A DNA stretch of 53,995 bases from Armatimonadetes bacterium UBA5352 (lineage in GTDB: Bacteria; Armatimonadota; Zipacnadia; Zipacnadales; UBA5352). This document shows, in pieces, positions 34,443-45,398 of the stretch (the first letter of the stretch is position 1; each line of letters begins with the position of its first letter). The stretch is from positions 1-53,995 of the forward strand of contig DHPY01000072.1 in assembly GCA_002411015.1 (NCBI GenBank), written 5' to 3'. The position numbers and the translations under genes were made by a program. Below the pieces are notes generated by a model. It was not told the DNA's origin. It was given only the letters and a program-made list of their open reading frames with translations, and made no database searches.

Positions 34443-35072
34443 ATGTCAGAGCTGCTCCTTGATTGGATTCGCGCATACGGCGAAGTCGGGGTCTTCGCGT
34501 TCCTCGCGCTGGAGAATATCGGCATACCGTGGCCGACCGCCCTGGCGTTCCTGGTGACGGTTGAACTGGTCCGCCAGGGCGAGATGAGCTTCGCCACCGC
34601 AGTGCTGCTCTGCACAGCCGCGCACGTTGCCGGGAGCGGCGTGAGCTACGCGCTGGGTCGCGCGGGTGACAACGCGCTGATGGCGCGGCTGCGGCAAGGC
34701 TCAGGACTGCGGCATGCGCTGGAGTGGCTCGATCGGTGGTATGCGCGGCACGGCGATGCGACTGTCTTCGGGGCGCGGCTGATCGGTCAGGTGCGCCCCT
34801 GGGCGTCATTCGCCGCGGGCTCGGGGGAGGTGCGGGTCTGGCCCTTCGTCGCATGGACAGCCGTCGGCTCGGCCATCCACTCGGTGATCGCGCTCAAGCT
34901 CACCGAGGTCGGCTTCGTCGTATGGGACGTCTACCCGCGGCTCCGGATCGTCATCATCGTCGTGGGCGCTCTCCTCTTCTGGAGCGCCCTGGTATGGGGC
35001 GCGTGGAAGTGTCTGCGCGAGCGGCGACTCGCGCGCGCTCAGGCGAAGGCAGACCTCAACCTTACCGCCTGA
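34443..35072 (+). CDS. DedA-family membrane protein
   Basis: A 209-residue integral membrane protein of the DedA/VTT (SNARE-associated) family. Typical elements are an N-terminal re-entrant segment with ENIGIPWPT, then SGVSYALGRAGDNAL (the G..Y.LGR motif), GARLIGQVRPWASFAAG (equivalent to the conserved R..P..R..aG) and C-terminal membrane helices. DedA proteins act as lipid carriers, for example undecaprenyl-phosphate or phosphatidylethanolamine flippases, and affect envelope integrity. It starts 78 bases after the giant secreted protein gene and ends 3 bases from the convergent nucleotidyltransferase gene. Substrate is not assigned. Confidence 0.88.
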   Translation: MSELLLDWIRAYGEVGVFAFLALENIGIPWPTALAFLVTVELVRQGEMSFATAVLLCTAAHVAGSGVSYALGRAGDNALMARLRQGSGLRHALEWLDRWYARHGDATVFGARLIGQVRPWASFAAGSGEVRVWPFVAWTAVGSAIHSVIALKLTEVGFVVWDVYPRLRIVIIVVGALLFWSALVWGAWKCLRERRLARAQAKADLNLTA

Positions 35073-35075
35073 GAT

Positions 35076-35828
35076 CTACGCCCCCGTCGGCAGGTTGGCC
35101 TGCTGCCAGAACGCCGACCCGCGCGTGATCTCCGCCGCGCGGAAGAGGCTCTCGGGCGTGCCCGCATCCGACCACTCGCACTCCAGCACGTCCGCGCTCA
35201 GCTCCCCAGCCTCGCGGTAGGCATTGTTGACGTCTGTGATCTCAAGCTGCCCGCGAGCTGAGGGTGTAAGTGTGGGTAGGATTTCCCACAAAACCTCATC
35301 AAACATATACACGCCGACCACCGCCAGATCGCTCTTTGGCTGCTCGGGCTTCTCCTCGATCGAGATCACACGCCCACTGTCGCCGACCTCCGCCACGCCG
35401 AAGCGCTCCGGATCATGCACCCGCTTGAGGAGGATCTTGGCGCCGGATGGCTGCGTCTGGTAGGCCGTCACGTGCTTGCGGATGGAACCACCGAGGATGT
35501 TGTCACCGAGCATGACGATGACGCGGTCGTCGCCGACAAAGCTGCGCGCCAGCCGCAGAGCATCGGCTATCCCCCTCGCCCCGCGCTGGTAGACGAAGCT
35601 GAGCTGCTCGAGGCCGAACTCCGAGCCATCATGCAGCAGCTCCATGAAGTCGCCCGGCGCGTTACCGCCGGTGACGATCATGATGTCGCGGATCCCCGCC
35701 TCCACGAGGTTGTAGAGCGGGTAATAGACCATCGGGAAGCGCCCGACGGGCAGCAGGTGCTTGTTCGTCACGCGGGTCATCGGCAGGAGCCGCGTACCCA
35801 GTCCGCCGACAAGGATGACGCCTTTCAT
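35076..35828 (-). CDS. Sugar-1-phosphate nucleotidyltransferase (RmlA-like)
   Basis: A 250-residue NTP_transferase. GGLGTRLLPMT at 8-18 binds the nucleotide, KHLLPV (23-28) carries the conserved Lys, GDNILGG holds a metal-binding Asp, and EEKPEQPKSDLAVVGVYMFD is the sugar-binding loop. It activates a hexose-1-phosphate, most likely glucose-1-phosphate with dTTP. At 250 residues it is shorter than classical RmlA (about 290), lacking the C-terminal allosteric part, as in many archaeal-type homologues. GGAGGG precedes the ATG. No rmlBCD lies in the window. PdxT is encoded 70 bases upstream on the same strand. Confidence 0.9.
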   Translation of the reverse strand: MKGVILVGGLGTRLLPMTRVTNKHLLPVGRFPMVYYPLYNLVEAGIRDIMIVTGGNAPGDFMELLHDGSEFGLEQLSFVYQRGARGIADALRLARSFVGDDRVIVMLGDNILGGSIRKHVTAYQTQPSGAKILLKRVHDPERFGVAEVGDSGRVISIEEKPEQPKSDLAVVGVYMFDEVLWEILPTLTPSARGQLEITDVNNAYREAGELSADVLECEWSDAGTPESLFRAAEITRGSAFWQQANLPTGA

Positions 35829-35898
35829 CGCGAGCCCTCCGCTTCATCCGCAACCGTTACCCTCGTCCGGAGAGGGCGCTGGGGAGTAAGGCCCGCCC

Positions 35899-36480
35899 CT
35901 ACTCCTCGATCATCCCGACGAAGTACTGCTGGACGCGCCGGTCGTCGGTCATCTCCGGGTGGAACGCGCTGGCGAGCAGCTTTCCCTGCCGGCAGAGCAC
36001 GATCTTCCCGTCGAACTCGGCCAGCACCTCAACGCCGCAGGCCTTGCAGACCTCGCGCACATAGGGCGCGCGGATGAAGACAGCCCGCACTGGGTCATCG
36101 ATGCCCTCGACCGGCAGATCTACCTCGAAGCTGTCCACCTGTCGGCCGAAGGCGTTGCGCTCGACCGTGATGTCCATCAGCCCGAGCCGCCACTGCTCGC
36201 TGCCCACGATATCCTTCGCCAGCACGATCATCCCGGCGCAGGTGCCCCAGATCGGCTTGCCGACCTCGACCATCTCGCGTACCGGCTTGTCGAGTTCGAA
36301 GCGCTCCATCAGCGTGCCGATGGTGGTGCTCTCCCCACCCGGGATGACCAGCGCGTCGCACGCCTCGATCTGCTCTCGCGTCTTCACAGGCCGGGCCTCA
36401 ACGCCCTCAAGCTCGTTCAGTGCTTCAATGTGCTCCTTGAAGTCCCCCTGCACTGCCAGGACTCCGACGATCTTCAGCAT
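35899..36480 (-). CDS. pdxT: PdxT, glutaminase subunit of pyridoxal-5'-phosphate synthase
   Basis: A 193-residue class I-type glutamine amidotransferase of the PdxT/SNO family. The triad is complete: Cys81 (GTCAGM), His174 and Glu176 (FHPEM). PGGEST (47-52) is the oxyanion/substrate loop, and LAVQGDFKEH near the N-terminus is the family signature. It hydrolyses glutamine and channels ammonia to PdxS, which makes PLP from ribose-5-phosphate and glyceraldehyde-3-phosphate. PdxS is not in this window, unlike the common pdxST pairing. The gene lies between the FAD oxidoreductase and RmlA-like genes on the same strand. Confidence 0.96.
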   Translation of the reverse strand: MLKIVGVLAVQGDFKEHIEALNELEGVEARPVKTREQIEACDALVIPGGESTTIGTLMERFELDKPVREMVEVGKPIWGTCAGMIVLAKDIVGSEQWRLGLMDITVERNAFGRQVDSFEVDLPVEGIDDPVRAVFIRAPYVREVCKACGVEVLAEFDGKIVLCRQGKLLASAFHPEMTDDRRVQQYFVGMIEE

Positions 36481-36580
36481 CAGTCAGCATCTCCGTATGC
36501 ACGTCATGCATGCAACGAGCGGCATTGTGAGGCGGCCTGCGACACGGGTCAAGGGACTGCGGCCGCCGGCGTCGGGCATC

Positions 36581-38350
36581 CTATCCGTATGCCCGGATTT
36601 CGAAGATCCGCGCCTGGTCGGTGCCATTGGTAGCCTCGCAGACCACGCGCAGCCGGGTCGCGGTGAGGCACTCGAAGCTGTGCACGCGACGGCGCTCGTA
36701 GTTGCCGCGCACACGCGCCACCTCAACCCACTGGTCGTCACCCACCTCGGCGGCTATCGTGTAATCACGCACCGTCTCCGGCTGCGGACCGCGCAGGATC
36801 CGCTTGTTGAACGGGTCGGAATGCGTCAGGGTCAGCGGCCGCTCGAAGCCGGTGTCGAAGATCACCTGCACCTCGCGCAGTTCCCGCGACTGCTCCCACG
36901 TGAGCTCCACGTGCTGCGGCAGCGCGGTGCCCGGCTCGGAGCGCCACTGGTGGTCGTCACCATGCCGGTGGCGCGTGACGCCGGAGAGGATCTTCTGCGG
37001 CTCCGCGCCCGGCTCATGGCTGGAGGCGCTGACGGTTGCCGCCCGGGCCAGGTCGTCAGGATCGGCGTTCGGAAGCTCCGGGATGAAGTGATCCTCGCGC
37101 AGAAGCTGCTGCTGGATCGCGGAGATATCGTCGGCAGTGAGGTCGCGCGGGAGGCAGAGGTGATCGGCGCAGCGCGCGGCCGCCACGCCCACCGCCTGGC
37201 CCATCGCCGCCGCGGTCGCCGCCACGCGCGTCGAGCCCATCGCCATGTGCGTACAACTCGCGCAGCGCCCCGCCATGAACAGGTTCGGCACATTCCGCGA
37301 GTAGAGACTGCGCAGTGGTATGGAGTAGATGTCATCGGACTTGCGGTGCCACGACGGCCGCTCGGGCGAGTAGATGCCCTTCGGCGGGTGGGTGTCGATG
37401 GACCAACCGCCATGCGCCACGCGATCGTCGAAGACCGTCGCCTCGAGGATATTGTTCTCGGTCAGGATCACCGGGCCCATCAGCCGCCGGGACTCGCGCT
37501 TGGCCGGCAGCACGCCGAACCAGCGCAGCGCCCAGTTCTCGGCGCCGTAGTCACCGTGGTTCTTGAGGTGATCCCACACGCCGAAGAGGCAGGCGAGCAA
37601 CTCCTGGCGGATCTGGTCCTGATCCTTGATCATGTCGAGCTCCCCGCCCCACTCGATCCACCAGAAGCCGTGGCGAAGCTCGCCGGGCCTGCGGAAGGGG
37701 AGGTCCTCGAGGGACTCGAACTTGCGCGCCCAGCTCGGAGCGACGAAGGGCGCGGGAGCGCCGGTGTCCTCAGCGATCCACATCAAAGAGCAGCCCATCG
37801 TCTTGTCATCCGGGCCCTCAGCATCCGGCTCGCCGAACTCATCGGGGCCCTCACGGCCGATGCGGAAGTCCGCTCCCGCCGCGGCGCCGAGCGTGCCATC
37901 GCCGGTGCAGTCTATGAAGAGGTCGGCGCTGATAACCAGCTCCTCCTCAGTCCAGGGGCGACTGCAGGTGATCGCGCCGATGGTACCGGCGGAGGTCATC
38001 GCGGCGGATACCACGGAGGTGTTGAGCAGGACGCGGACGCTGTCCTCGCGGCGCACCCACTCCTCCAGGATGATGTCCCACATCGAGTTGGAGCGCTGGG
38101 TGTTGCGGACGGCGTCCTCGAGCCGGATCTCCTCGAGGATCCCGGCCTCGCGGGCGTGCGGCCGGCCGCCGGAGCAGTCGGCGCCGGTCGCGTGGACGCG
38201 GACCTCGGAGGAGGTGTTGCCACCCAGCATCGGGCGGTCCTGTATGAGGATTACGTCAGCGCCGGAGCGTGCGGCGGCGATTGCGGCACACGTTCCGGCC
38301 AGTCCACCACCGGCAACGACGACTTCGGCCTCGAGGCTGCGCCTGGTCAT
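36581..38350 (-). CDS. FAD-dependent oxidoreductase with discoidin-like C-domain
   Basis: A 589-residue protein of the FAD_oxidored family. The Rossmann motif is GGGLAGTCAA (14-23), then PMLGGNTSSEVRVHATGAD (about 41-59), FIDCTGDGTLGAAAGADFR and a C-terminal FAD contact LFMAGRCASCTHMAMGSTRV. From about residue 450 there is a beta-sandwich resembling a coagulation-factor-5/8 discoidin domain, ending RIFEIRAYG. Such proteins are abundant in Armatimonadota and Lentisphaerae; their substrates are unknown. GGGAGG precedes ATG 38350. No signal peptide is seen in this start. A 198-base gap separates it from mreB. Confidence 0.85.
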   Translation of the reverse strand: MTRRSLEAEVVVAGGGLAGTCAAIAAARSGADVILIQDRPMLGGNTSSEVRVHATGADCSGGRPHAREAGILEEIRLEDAVRNTQRSNSMWDIILEEWVRREDSVRVLLNTSVVSAAMTSAGTIGAITCSRPWTEEELVISADLFIDCTGDGTLGAAAGADFRIGREGPDEFGEPDAEGPDDKTMGCSLMWIAEDTGAPAPFVAPSWARKFESLEDLPFRRPGELRHGFWWIEWGGELDMIKDQDQIRQELLACLFGVWDHLKNHGDYGAENWALRWFGVLPAKRESRRLMGPVILTENNILEATVFDDRVAHGGWSIDTHPPKGIYSPERPSWHRKSDDIYSIPLRSLYSRNVPNLFMAGRCASCTHMAMGSTRVAATAAAMGQAVGVAAARCADHLCLPRDLTADDISAIQQQLLREDHFIPELPNADPDDLARAATVSASSHEPGAEPQKILSGVTRHRHGDDHQWRSEPGTALPQHVELTWEQSRELREVQVIFDTGFERPLTLTHSDPFNKRILRGPQPETVRDYTIAAEVGDDQWVEVARVRGNYERRRVHSFECLTATRLRVVCEATNGTDQARIFEIRAYG

Positions 38351-38548
38351 CAGAGTACCTCCCAGAATCAGTTCAAGTGGCGGGCAGGCGGGGGGAAGAA
38401 GACTGCATGGCCCGGTCGCGCGCGCGCGGTCCGGGCCGTGGTGAGGCATCGCCTGCCAAGCAGGGGTCGATTCGCCGGCAGGGCCGATGGCACCTCCCAA
38501 TGGGCGCACACCCGTGGGCGGGGCGGGTTCAGGTCGCGCGGCCGCGGC

Positions 38549-39561
<1,013 letters not shown>

Positions 39562-39574
<13 letters not shown>

Positions 39575-40860
39575 TCAGCGTCCGATGTCTCCGCATCTGC
39601 CTCCGGCAGCATCTCAATCTGTGCGCCGAGGCCCTTCAGCTTGCCTGTGATGTCCTCATAGCCGCGGTCAACCAGCGATGCGCCGCTGATCTCCGTCGCC
39701 CCCTCCGCGCAGAGCCCGGCGAGGATCAGCGCCGCGCCCGCGCGGATATCGGTGGCCACGACGGGTGCGCCGAAGAGCTGCGGCACGCCTTTGAAGATCG
39801 CCGCTCCCTCCATCACGCGCACGTCCGCACCCATTCGCAGGAGCTCATCCACGTAGTTGAAGCGCGCGTCGAAGATCGTCTCCTCGATCACTGACGTGCC
39901 CTTCGCCACCGACATCAGCACGCCCGTGTTCGGCTGCAGGTCGGTCGGGTAGCCGGGGTAGGGCGCGGTCATGACATCCACCGCCTCCGGCCGCTTGTCC
40001 ATCCGCAGCCGGACGGCGTTCTCTGAGATGCTTACATCGCAGCCGGCCTGCACCAGCATGTCTGTGACGATGCGCAGCCGCTCCGGTTCAGCCGGGGTCA
40101 CCGTGACATCGCCGCGGGTGAGGGCTCCCGCAATCAGGAAGGTCCCCGCCTCCATGCGGTCAGGGATCGCCGACCATTCGGTGCCGGTGAGTCGCTCGAC
40201 CCCGGTGATCCGCAGGGTGGTAGTGCCGATGCCGTCGATCCGGGCGCCACAGGCAGCCAGGAACTGCTGGCAGTCCACGACCTCCGGCTCGCGTGAGGCG
40301 TTCTCGATGATCGTGGTGCCCTGGGCCATGGTGGCCGCGAGCATCAGGTTCACGGTGGCGCCGACGCTGCGCAGACGCGGGTCCATGTCAATGCGCGTAC
40401 CGACCAGCCGGTCAGCCTTCGCGTGCATGACCCCGTACTTCTCATCCACCTTCGCACCGAGGGCTTTGAAGCCGCGCACGTGGAAGTCCACGGGCCTGCT
40501 GCCGATCACGCAGCCCCCGGGAAGCGGCACCTGCGCCTCCCCAAAGCGAGTGAGCAGCGGGCCCGCCACGTAGAAGGAACCTCTCATGCGTCGCACCAGA
40601 TCGTAGGGGGCGGCGAACGTGGTGATACTGGAGCTGTCGAGGCGGAGGGCGCCATCGTCCTCAATCTCGATCTTCACGCCAAGCGCGCGCAGCATACGTA
40701 TCATTGTACGGATATCGCTGATATCCGGTATGTTCCGCAGGACGACTTCGCCATCCACCAACAGCGCCGCAGCCAGAAGCGGCAGGGAACCGTTCTTTGA
40801 TCCACTGATTGAGACGGTGCCCTCAAGCGGACTGCCGCCGGTTATCTCAAAACGAGCCAT
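39562..40860 (-). CDS. murA: UDP-N-acetylglucosamine 1-carboxyvinyltransferase MurA
   Basis: A 432-residue EPSP-synthase-fold enzyme that catalyses the first committed step of peptidoglycan synthesis (enolpyruvyl transfer to UDP-GlcNAc). Lys22-Asn23 (SGSKNGSLP) and the catalytic Cys117 in LPGGCVIGSRPVD are present; with this cysteine, fosfomycin sensitivity is expected from family knowledge. A 6-residue acidic/leucine tail follows the fold. GGGAGG lies 10 bases before the ATG. A promoter (40996-41024) and a leader hairpin (40883-40915) lie in the 190-base gap after atpC. Confidence 0.97.
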
Positions 40861-40882
40861 TCAAGCACTGCCTCCCAGATCA

Positions 40883-40915
40883 ATGCCTCAACAATGCATT
40901 CTGCAACTGAGGCAT
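40883..40915 (-). promoter_or_regulatory. murA: Stem-loop in the murA leader
   Basis: ATGCCTCA (40883-40890) pairs with TGAGGCAT (40908-40915) across 17 bases, which hold an inner TGCA-TTC-TGCA hairpin. On the minus strand it sits just ahead of the GGGAGG ribosome site of murA. It could terminate atp transcripts weakly or modulate murA translation. Confidence 0.45.
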
Positions 40916-40995
40916 ATCAGCCACGAAAGAACGACGTTGTGCGCCCTCTGCTTCCCTGAGAAGTCGATAGGGAGATGGAGGACGGGTCGTCAGCA

Positions 40996-41024
40996 AAGGT
41001 ACTGCATACGCGGCTTTGCGTCAA
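40996..41024 (-). promoter_or_regulatory. murA: Predicted promoter for murA-mreB
   Basis: On the minus strand TTGACG (41024-41019) and TACCTT (41001-40996) are separated by 17 bases. This would give a 5' leader of roughly 130 bases for murA, independent of the atp operon. Confidence 0.5.
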
Positions 41025-41050
41025 GCACCGAGTGATCGCGGCAACCGGTC

Positions 41051-41464
41051 TCAGCGCCCTGCAAGCTCTGCGACACGCAGGCGGTTGAGGGCGCGAGCCA
41101 GGGCGAGTTCGGCCCGGGAGACGTCCAACTCATCGGGTCGCACCGCGAGGCGCTCACGGGCCCTTTGCAGGGCATGTTGAGCGCGCTCAACATCAATCTC
41201 CGGCGCCTCCTCGGCGGCCCTGACGAGCAGCACGACCTCATCACGCTTCACATGCATGATGCCGTTGACGGTCGCGAGCCATCGGTGGGCGCCATCGGCC
41301 TCAGCGACGAACGTGGGGCCGATTGCGAGGAGCTCAATCATCGGCGCGTGGCCCGCCAGCACGCCAACCTGCCCATCCCAGGCGCTGACGCGCAGAGAAC
41401 GGGCCATCGTGTTGAGGGTCTCGCCCATTGGCGTGAGTACTCTCAGCCGAAACTCCGCGGCCAT
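41051..41464 (-). CDS. atpC: F1 ATP synthase epsilon subunit
   Basis: A 137-residue epsilon subunit. An N-terminal beta barrel (1-88, RLRVLTPMGE, VGVLAGHAPMI, NGIMHVKRDEVVLL) is followed by a two-helix C-domain with RAQHALQRARERL. It links the rotor shaft to the c-ring and can inhibit hydrolysis through its C-terminal helices. It is the last atp gene, 2 bases after atpD. Confidence 0.95.
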   Translation of the reverse strand: MAAEFRLRVLTPMGETLNTMARSLRVSAWDGQVGVLAGHAPMIELLAIGPTFVAEADGAHRWLATVNGIMHVKRDEVVLLVRAAEEAPEIDVERAQHALQRARERLAVRPDELDVSRAELALARALNRLRVAELAGR

Positions 41465-41466
41465 CT

Positions 41467-42864
41467 CTACTTGAGCCCCTTCGCCTTCGCAACCGCGTCC
41501 TCGCTGGTGGCGACCATCCTGAAGGCATCCTGCGGCAGGTCATCGTACTCACCCGCGAGGATCGCCTCCATGCTCGCGAGGTTCTGCTCGATCGTGACGT
41601 ATGCGCCGGACATACCGGTGTAGGCCTCCGCCACGAACATCGGCTGCGTGAGGAACTGCTGGATGCGGCGCGCGCGTCCCACGATCTGCCGGTCCTCCGG
41701 CGAGAGCTCCTCGATGCCCAGGATGGCAATGATATCGCGCAGGTCGCGGTAGCGTTGCAGGATCTCCTGCACGCCGCGGGCGATGTCGTAGTGCCGCTGG
41801 CCAACCACGTGCGGCTCGAGCATCCGTGAGGTTGAGGTGAGCGGATCCACCGCGGGGAAGATCGCCTGCTCGAACAGCTCGCGAGAGAGCGCCACGGACA
41901 CGTCCAGGTGGGCGAAGGTGGTCGCCGGCGCGGGGTCGGTGTAGTCGTCAGCGGGCACGTAGACCGCCTGCACGGAGGTGATTGAGCCCGACGGTGTGGT
42001 GGTGATCCGCTCCTGCAGGGTTCCCATCTCTGTCGCGAGGGTGGGCTGGTAGCCGACCGCCGAGGGCAGGCGCCCGAGCAGCGCCGAAACCTCCGAACCC
42101 GCCTGTGCGAAGCGGAAGATATTGTCGATGAAGAGCAGCACGTCGGTGCCCTCGTTGTCGCGGAAGTGCTCCGCCATCGCGAGCGCCGTGAGCGCCACCC
42201 GGAAGCGCGCGCCCGGCGGCTCGTTCATCTGCCCGAAGACCATTGCGGTGGTCTCGAGCAGCCCGAGCTCCTGGAGCTGCAGCCACATGTCATTGCCCTC
42301 GCGGGTGCGCTCCCCCACTCCCGCGAACACCGCCACGCCCTCGTGGATGCGCGCGACATTGTGCAAAAGCTCGTTCATCAGAACGGTCTTCCCCACGCCC
42401 GCGCCGCCGAACAGGCCGATCTTGCCACCCTCCGGGCAGGGACACAGGAGGTCGAGGACCTTGATGCCCGTCTCAAAAAGCTCGGCCTGCACCGCCTGGT
42501 CGGAGTAACCGGGAGGCTCGCGGTGGATCGGCATCGTTGGAGTGTCGGGCGGAAGCGGATCTCCCTCATCCACGACGCGCCCGAGCACATCGAAGATCCT
42601 TCCCAACGACGCGCGCCCGACCGGCACCTGGATAGGCCCGCCGGTGTCCTCCGCGGACATCCCGCGGACCAGGCCATCGGTGCTGTCCATGGCGATGCAG
42701 CGCACGGTGTTGTCGCCACGATGCTGGGCGACCTCAACGATCAGGTCGATGCCGTGCTGGTCGTCCTGTATCCGGACTGCTGAGAGCAGCTCCGGAAGAT
42801 CGTCGGTCGGGAACGCGACGTCAACAACCGGTCCCCTGACCTCGGCAACATGTCCAGATCCCAT
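41467..42864 (-). CDS. atpD: F1 ATP synthase beta subunit
   Basis: A 465-residue catalytic subunit. The Walker A motif GGAGVGKTVLM is near residue 151, the catalytic Glu lies in GERTREGND, the Walker B segment is VLLFIDNIFRF, and the DELSEED-loop equivalent reads IEELSPEDRQIV. Standard length. It makes or hydrolyses ATP at the interface with alpha. It ends 2 bases before atpC, and atpG lies 49 bases upstream. Confidence 0.98.
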   Translation of the reverse strand: MGSGHVAEVRGPVVDVAFPTDDLPELLSAVRIQDDQHGIDLIVEVAQHRGDNTVRCIAMDSTDGLVRGMSAEDTGGPIQVPVGRASLGRIFDVLGRVVDEGDPLPPDTPTMPIHREPPGYSDQAVQAELFETGIKVLDLLCPCPEGGKIGLFGGAGVGKTVLMNELLHNVARIHEGVAVFAGVGERTREGNDMWLQLQELGLLETTAMVFGQMNEPPGARFRVALTALAMAEHFRDNEGTDVLLFIDNIFRFAQAGSEVSALLGRLPSAVGYQPTLATEMGTLQERITTTPSGSITSVQAVYVPADDYTDPAPATTFAHLDVSVALSRELFEQAIFPAVDPLTSTSRMLEPHVVGQRHYDIARGVQEILQRYRDLRDIIAILGIEELSPEDRQIVGRARRIQQFLTQPMFVAEAYTGMSGAYVTIEQNLASMEAILAGEYDDLPQDAFRMVATSEDAVAKAKGLK

Positions 42865-42913
42865 GTTCGCTCACTTTCCTGCCGGATGATGCGGCAGAGA
42901 TCGCAGCCGCCGC

Positions 42914-43777
42914 CTACGCTGATTGCCCAAGCGCGTCGGCGCCGGCGGCGATGTCCAGCAACTCGTTCGTGATGGATGCCTGGCGCGCTCGATTGATGAA
43001 GCGCGTCAGGTCCCCGATCATCTCTTCTGCATTGTCTGTGGCTGCGCTCATCGCCAGCAGCCTCGCGGAGTGCTCCGCCACGGCGGTGGAGAGCAGAAGG
43101 TCGAAGATCTGCCCCTCGAGGTACTGCGACAGCATCGCCGTCGCAAGCGCCGCGGGTGCGGGCTCGAAGATCGGCGCCTCCGCCCCCTCCGGCACAGGCG
43201 GTAGCTGCATCGGCAGCAACTGCCGGACGTCGGGCGTGCTGCTGATGCGCGAGATGAAGCGCGAGTAGCAGCAGAAAACGCGCTGTACCTCATCGCGCTG
43301 ATAGGACCGCATGACGTAGCGAGCGATCGCATCGAGGTCCGCGCCGCCTTCGCGCTCACTGATGGCGGGGAACTCGCGCACCACGTTCAGCCTCGCCCGC
43401 CGCGCCATCTCAGCAGTGCGCGTACCCACCGCAAAAGTCAGCACGCGTGCGCCCGTGTTCTGCACGAACTCCCGCGCCTGGCCGATGACCTGTGCGTTGA
43501 AAGAGCCGGCGAGGCCCTTGTCACCCGCCACCAGCAACAGGCCTACTCGCTCCTCCGGCCGATCGTGATCGAGAAACGGGTGCTCGATCTCACCGGCATG
43601 CGCCAGCACGAGCGCCAGTGCCCCCTCAAGTTCGGCGGTGTACTGCCGCGCGGCGCTCCGCCAGGTCATCGCGCGCTTGAGCTTGGCCGCGGAGACCAGC
43701 TTCATCGCCCGCGTGATCTGACGGATCTCACCAACAATCTCGCGTTTTCGCCGCAGTACTCGCAGATTCTCGGGCAC
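42914..43777 (-). CDS. atpG: F1 ATP synthase gamma subunit
   Basis: A 287-residue central-stalk subunit. The N-terminal helix IRQITRAMKLVSAAKLKRA and the C-terminal MSAATDNAEEMIGDLTRFINRARQASITNEL form the rotating coiled coil. It starts with GTG at 43777, with GAGGTGA about 10 bases upstream; no ATG is available in the conserved region. It lies between atpA and atpD as usual. Confidence 0.96.
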   Translation of the reverse strand: MPENLRVLRRKREIVGEIRQITRAMKLVSAAKLKRAMTWRSAARQYTAELEGALALVLAHAGEIEHPFLDHDRPEERVGLLLVAGDKGLAGSFNAQVIGQAREFVQNTGARVLTFAVGTRTAEMARRARLNVVREFPAISEREGGADLDAIARYVMRSYQRDEVQRVFCCYSRFISRISSTPDVRQLLPMQLPPVPEGAEAPIFEPAPAALATAMLSQYLEGQIFDLLLSTAVAEHSARLLAMSAATDNAEEMIGDLTRFINRARQASITNELLDIAAGADALGQSA

Positions 43778-43829
43778 GAGCTGGTGTCACCTCGTTCGTC
43801 GCACGGCGCGCGCGTCAGGACCTCAGGAG

Positions 43830-45359
43830 CTACTGCGTCGGATACTGCAGTCGCCATTCACGTTTGAAGGTCTCGATCAGGTCCGCAAGCCGCGTCTGAT
43901 CCTCATCAGACAGAACCTGTGCCTTCCGCAGTGAGTCAGTCAAATCGGGGGCCTTGTCATGCACGTACTTGATCAGTAGCGGCGCAACCTCCGCGATGTC
44001 TGCGACGGGCACGTCCGCGAGATGGCTGCGCGTCGCCGCAAACAGGACGATCACCTGATCGACCTCGTCCATCGGACGCAGCGGAGGCTGCTTGAGCACC
44101 TCGACCATCCGCTGGCCCTGCGCGAGGATCTTCTGTGTATCCTCGTCGAGGTCGGCTCCAAACTGGGCAAACGCCTCGTACTCGCGGTAGCTGGCGAGAT
44201 CGAGCTTCAGGCGCGACCCCACCTGCTTCATCATCTTGCTCTGCGCGTCTGAGCCGACGCGCGAGACGCTCATCCCGATGTTGATGGCGGGTCGCTGGCC
44301 CTCATGGAAGAGCCGCGACTCGAGGTAGATCTGCCCGTCGGTGATCGACACCACGTTCGTCGGGATGTAGGCGGAGAAGTCACCCTCCTGCGTCTCCACG
44401 ATGGGGAGCGCGGTCAGCGATCCGGCGCCTTCCCCATCCGACATCTTCGCCGCGCGCTCCAGCAGTCGCGAATGGAGGTTGAAGATGTCACCCGGGTATG
44501 CCTCGCGGCCGGGCGGGCGGCGCAAGAGCAGCGACATCTGCCGGTAGGCCTGCGCGTGCTTGGAGAGATCGTCGTAGACCAGCAGTGCATGCCCGCCCTG
44601 ATCGCGCACCCACTCGCCGATCGCACAGCCGGCATACGGCGCGATGTACTGCATCGGCGCGGGGTCGGAGGCGGTGGCGGCCACCACGCAGGTGTACTCC
44701 ATGGCCCCCTCGCGCTCCAGCGTCGCCACCAGCCGGCGGATCGTCGCCATCTTCTGCCCCACTGCCACGTAGACGCACTTGACACCCGATCCGCGCTGGT
44801 TCACGATCGCATCGAGCGCGATCTGCGTCTTCCCCGTCTGCCGGTCGCCGATGATCAACTCGCGCTGCCCGCGGCCAATCGGGATCGCGGCGTCTATCGC
44901 CTTAATGCCGGTGAGCAGCGGCTCATGCACCGGCTGGCGCTTCACGACGCCCGGCGCGATGACCTCGAGCGGCCGCGTCTCATCGGCCTCCAGCGGGCCC
45001 TTCTCCTCGAAGTCCAGGGGCTCCGCGAGTGGGTTCACCACGCGGCCGAAGAGCGCCTCACCGACCTTCGTCTGCGCGATGAGCCCTGTCGTGTGCGCCT
45101 GGTCGCCCTCGCTGATCTCGTCGTCCGGACCGAGCAGCACGCAGCCGACCGTGTCCTCTTCGAGGTTCAGCGCGATGCCCATAATCCCGTGGCCGAAGTC
45201 GATCAACTCCTGCGACATGGCCTCCGAGAGGCCATACACCTGCGCGATGCCGTCGCCAACCTGCAGCACAATCCCGGTGCTGGTCAGCTCAAGCTCTTCC
45301 TTATATGCAGCGAGCCGGTCGTCAAGGACCGCTCGCACCTCTTCAGATCGCACCGACAA
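43830..45359 (-). CDS. atpA: F1 ATP synthase alpha subunit
   Basis: A 509-residue non-catalytic nucleotide-binding subunit. The P-loop GDRQTGKTQIA is near 170, with ALLVYDDLSKHA and the conserved SRVGSDAQSKMMKQV carrying the arginine finger. It begins with TTG at 45359, supported by GAGGGAG at 9 bases; a GTG two codons later is too far from that site. The 39-base gap to atpH has no other signal. Confidence 0.97.
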   Translation of the reverse strand: MSVRSEEVRAVLDDRLAAYKEELELTSTGIVLQVGDGIAQVYGLSEAMSQELIDFGHGIMGIALNLEEDTVGCVLLGPDDEISEGDQAHTTGLIAQTKVGEALFGRVVNPLAEPLDFEEKGPLEADETRPLEVIAPGVVKRQPVHEPLLTGIKAIDAAIPIGRGQRELIIGDRQTGKTQIALDAIVNQRGSGVKCVYVAVGQKMATIRRLVATLEREGAMEYTCVVAATASDPAPMQYIAPYAGCAIGEWVRDQGGHALLVYDDLSKHAQAYRQMSLLLRRPPGREAYPGDIFNLHSRLLERAAKMSDGEGAGSLTALPIVETQEGDFSAYIPTNVVSITDGQIYLESRLFHEGQRPAINIGMSVSRVGSDAQSKMMKQVGSRLKLDLASYREYEAFAQFGADLDEDTQKILAQGQRMVEVLKQPPLRPMDEVDQVIVLFAATRSHLADVPVADIAEVAPLLIKYVHDKAPDLTDSLRKAQVLSDEDQTRLADLIETFKREWRLQYPTQ

Positions 45360-45398
45360 CTGCGGTCACTCCCTCAACTCCGCGCATGCATCCATCGC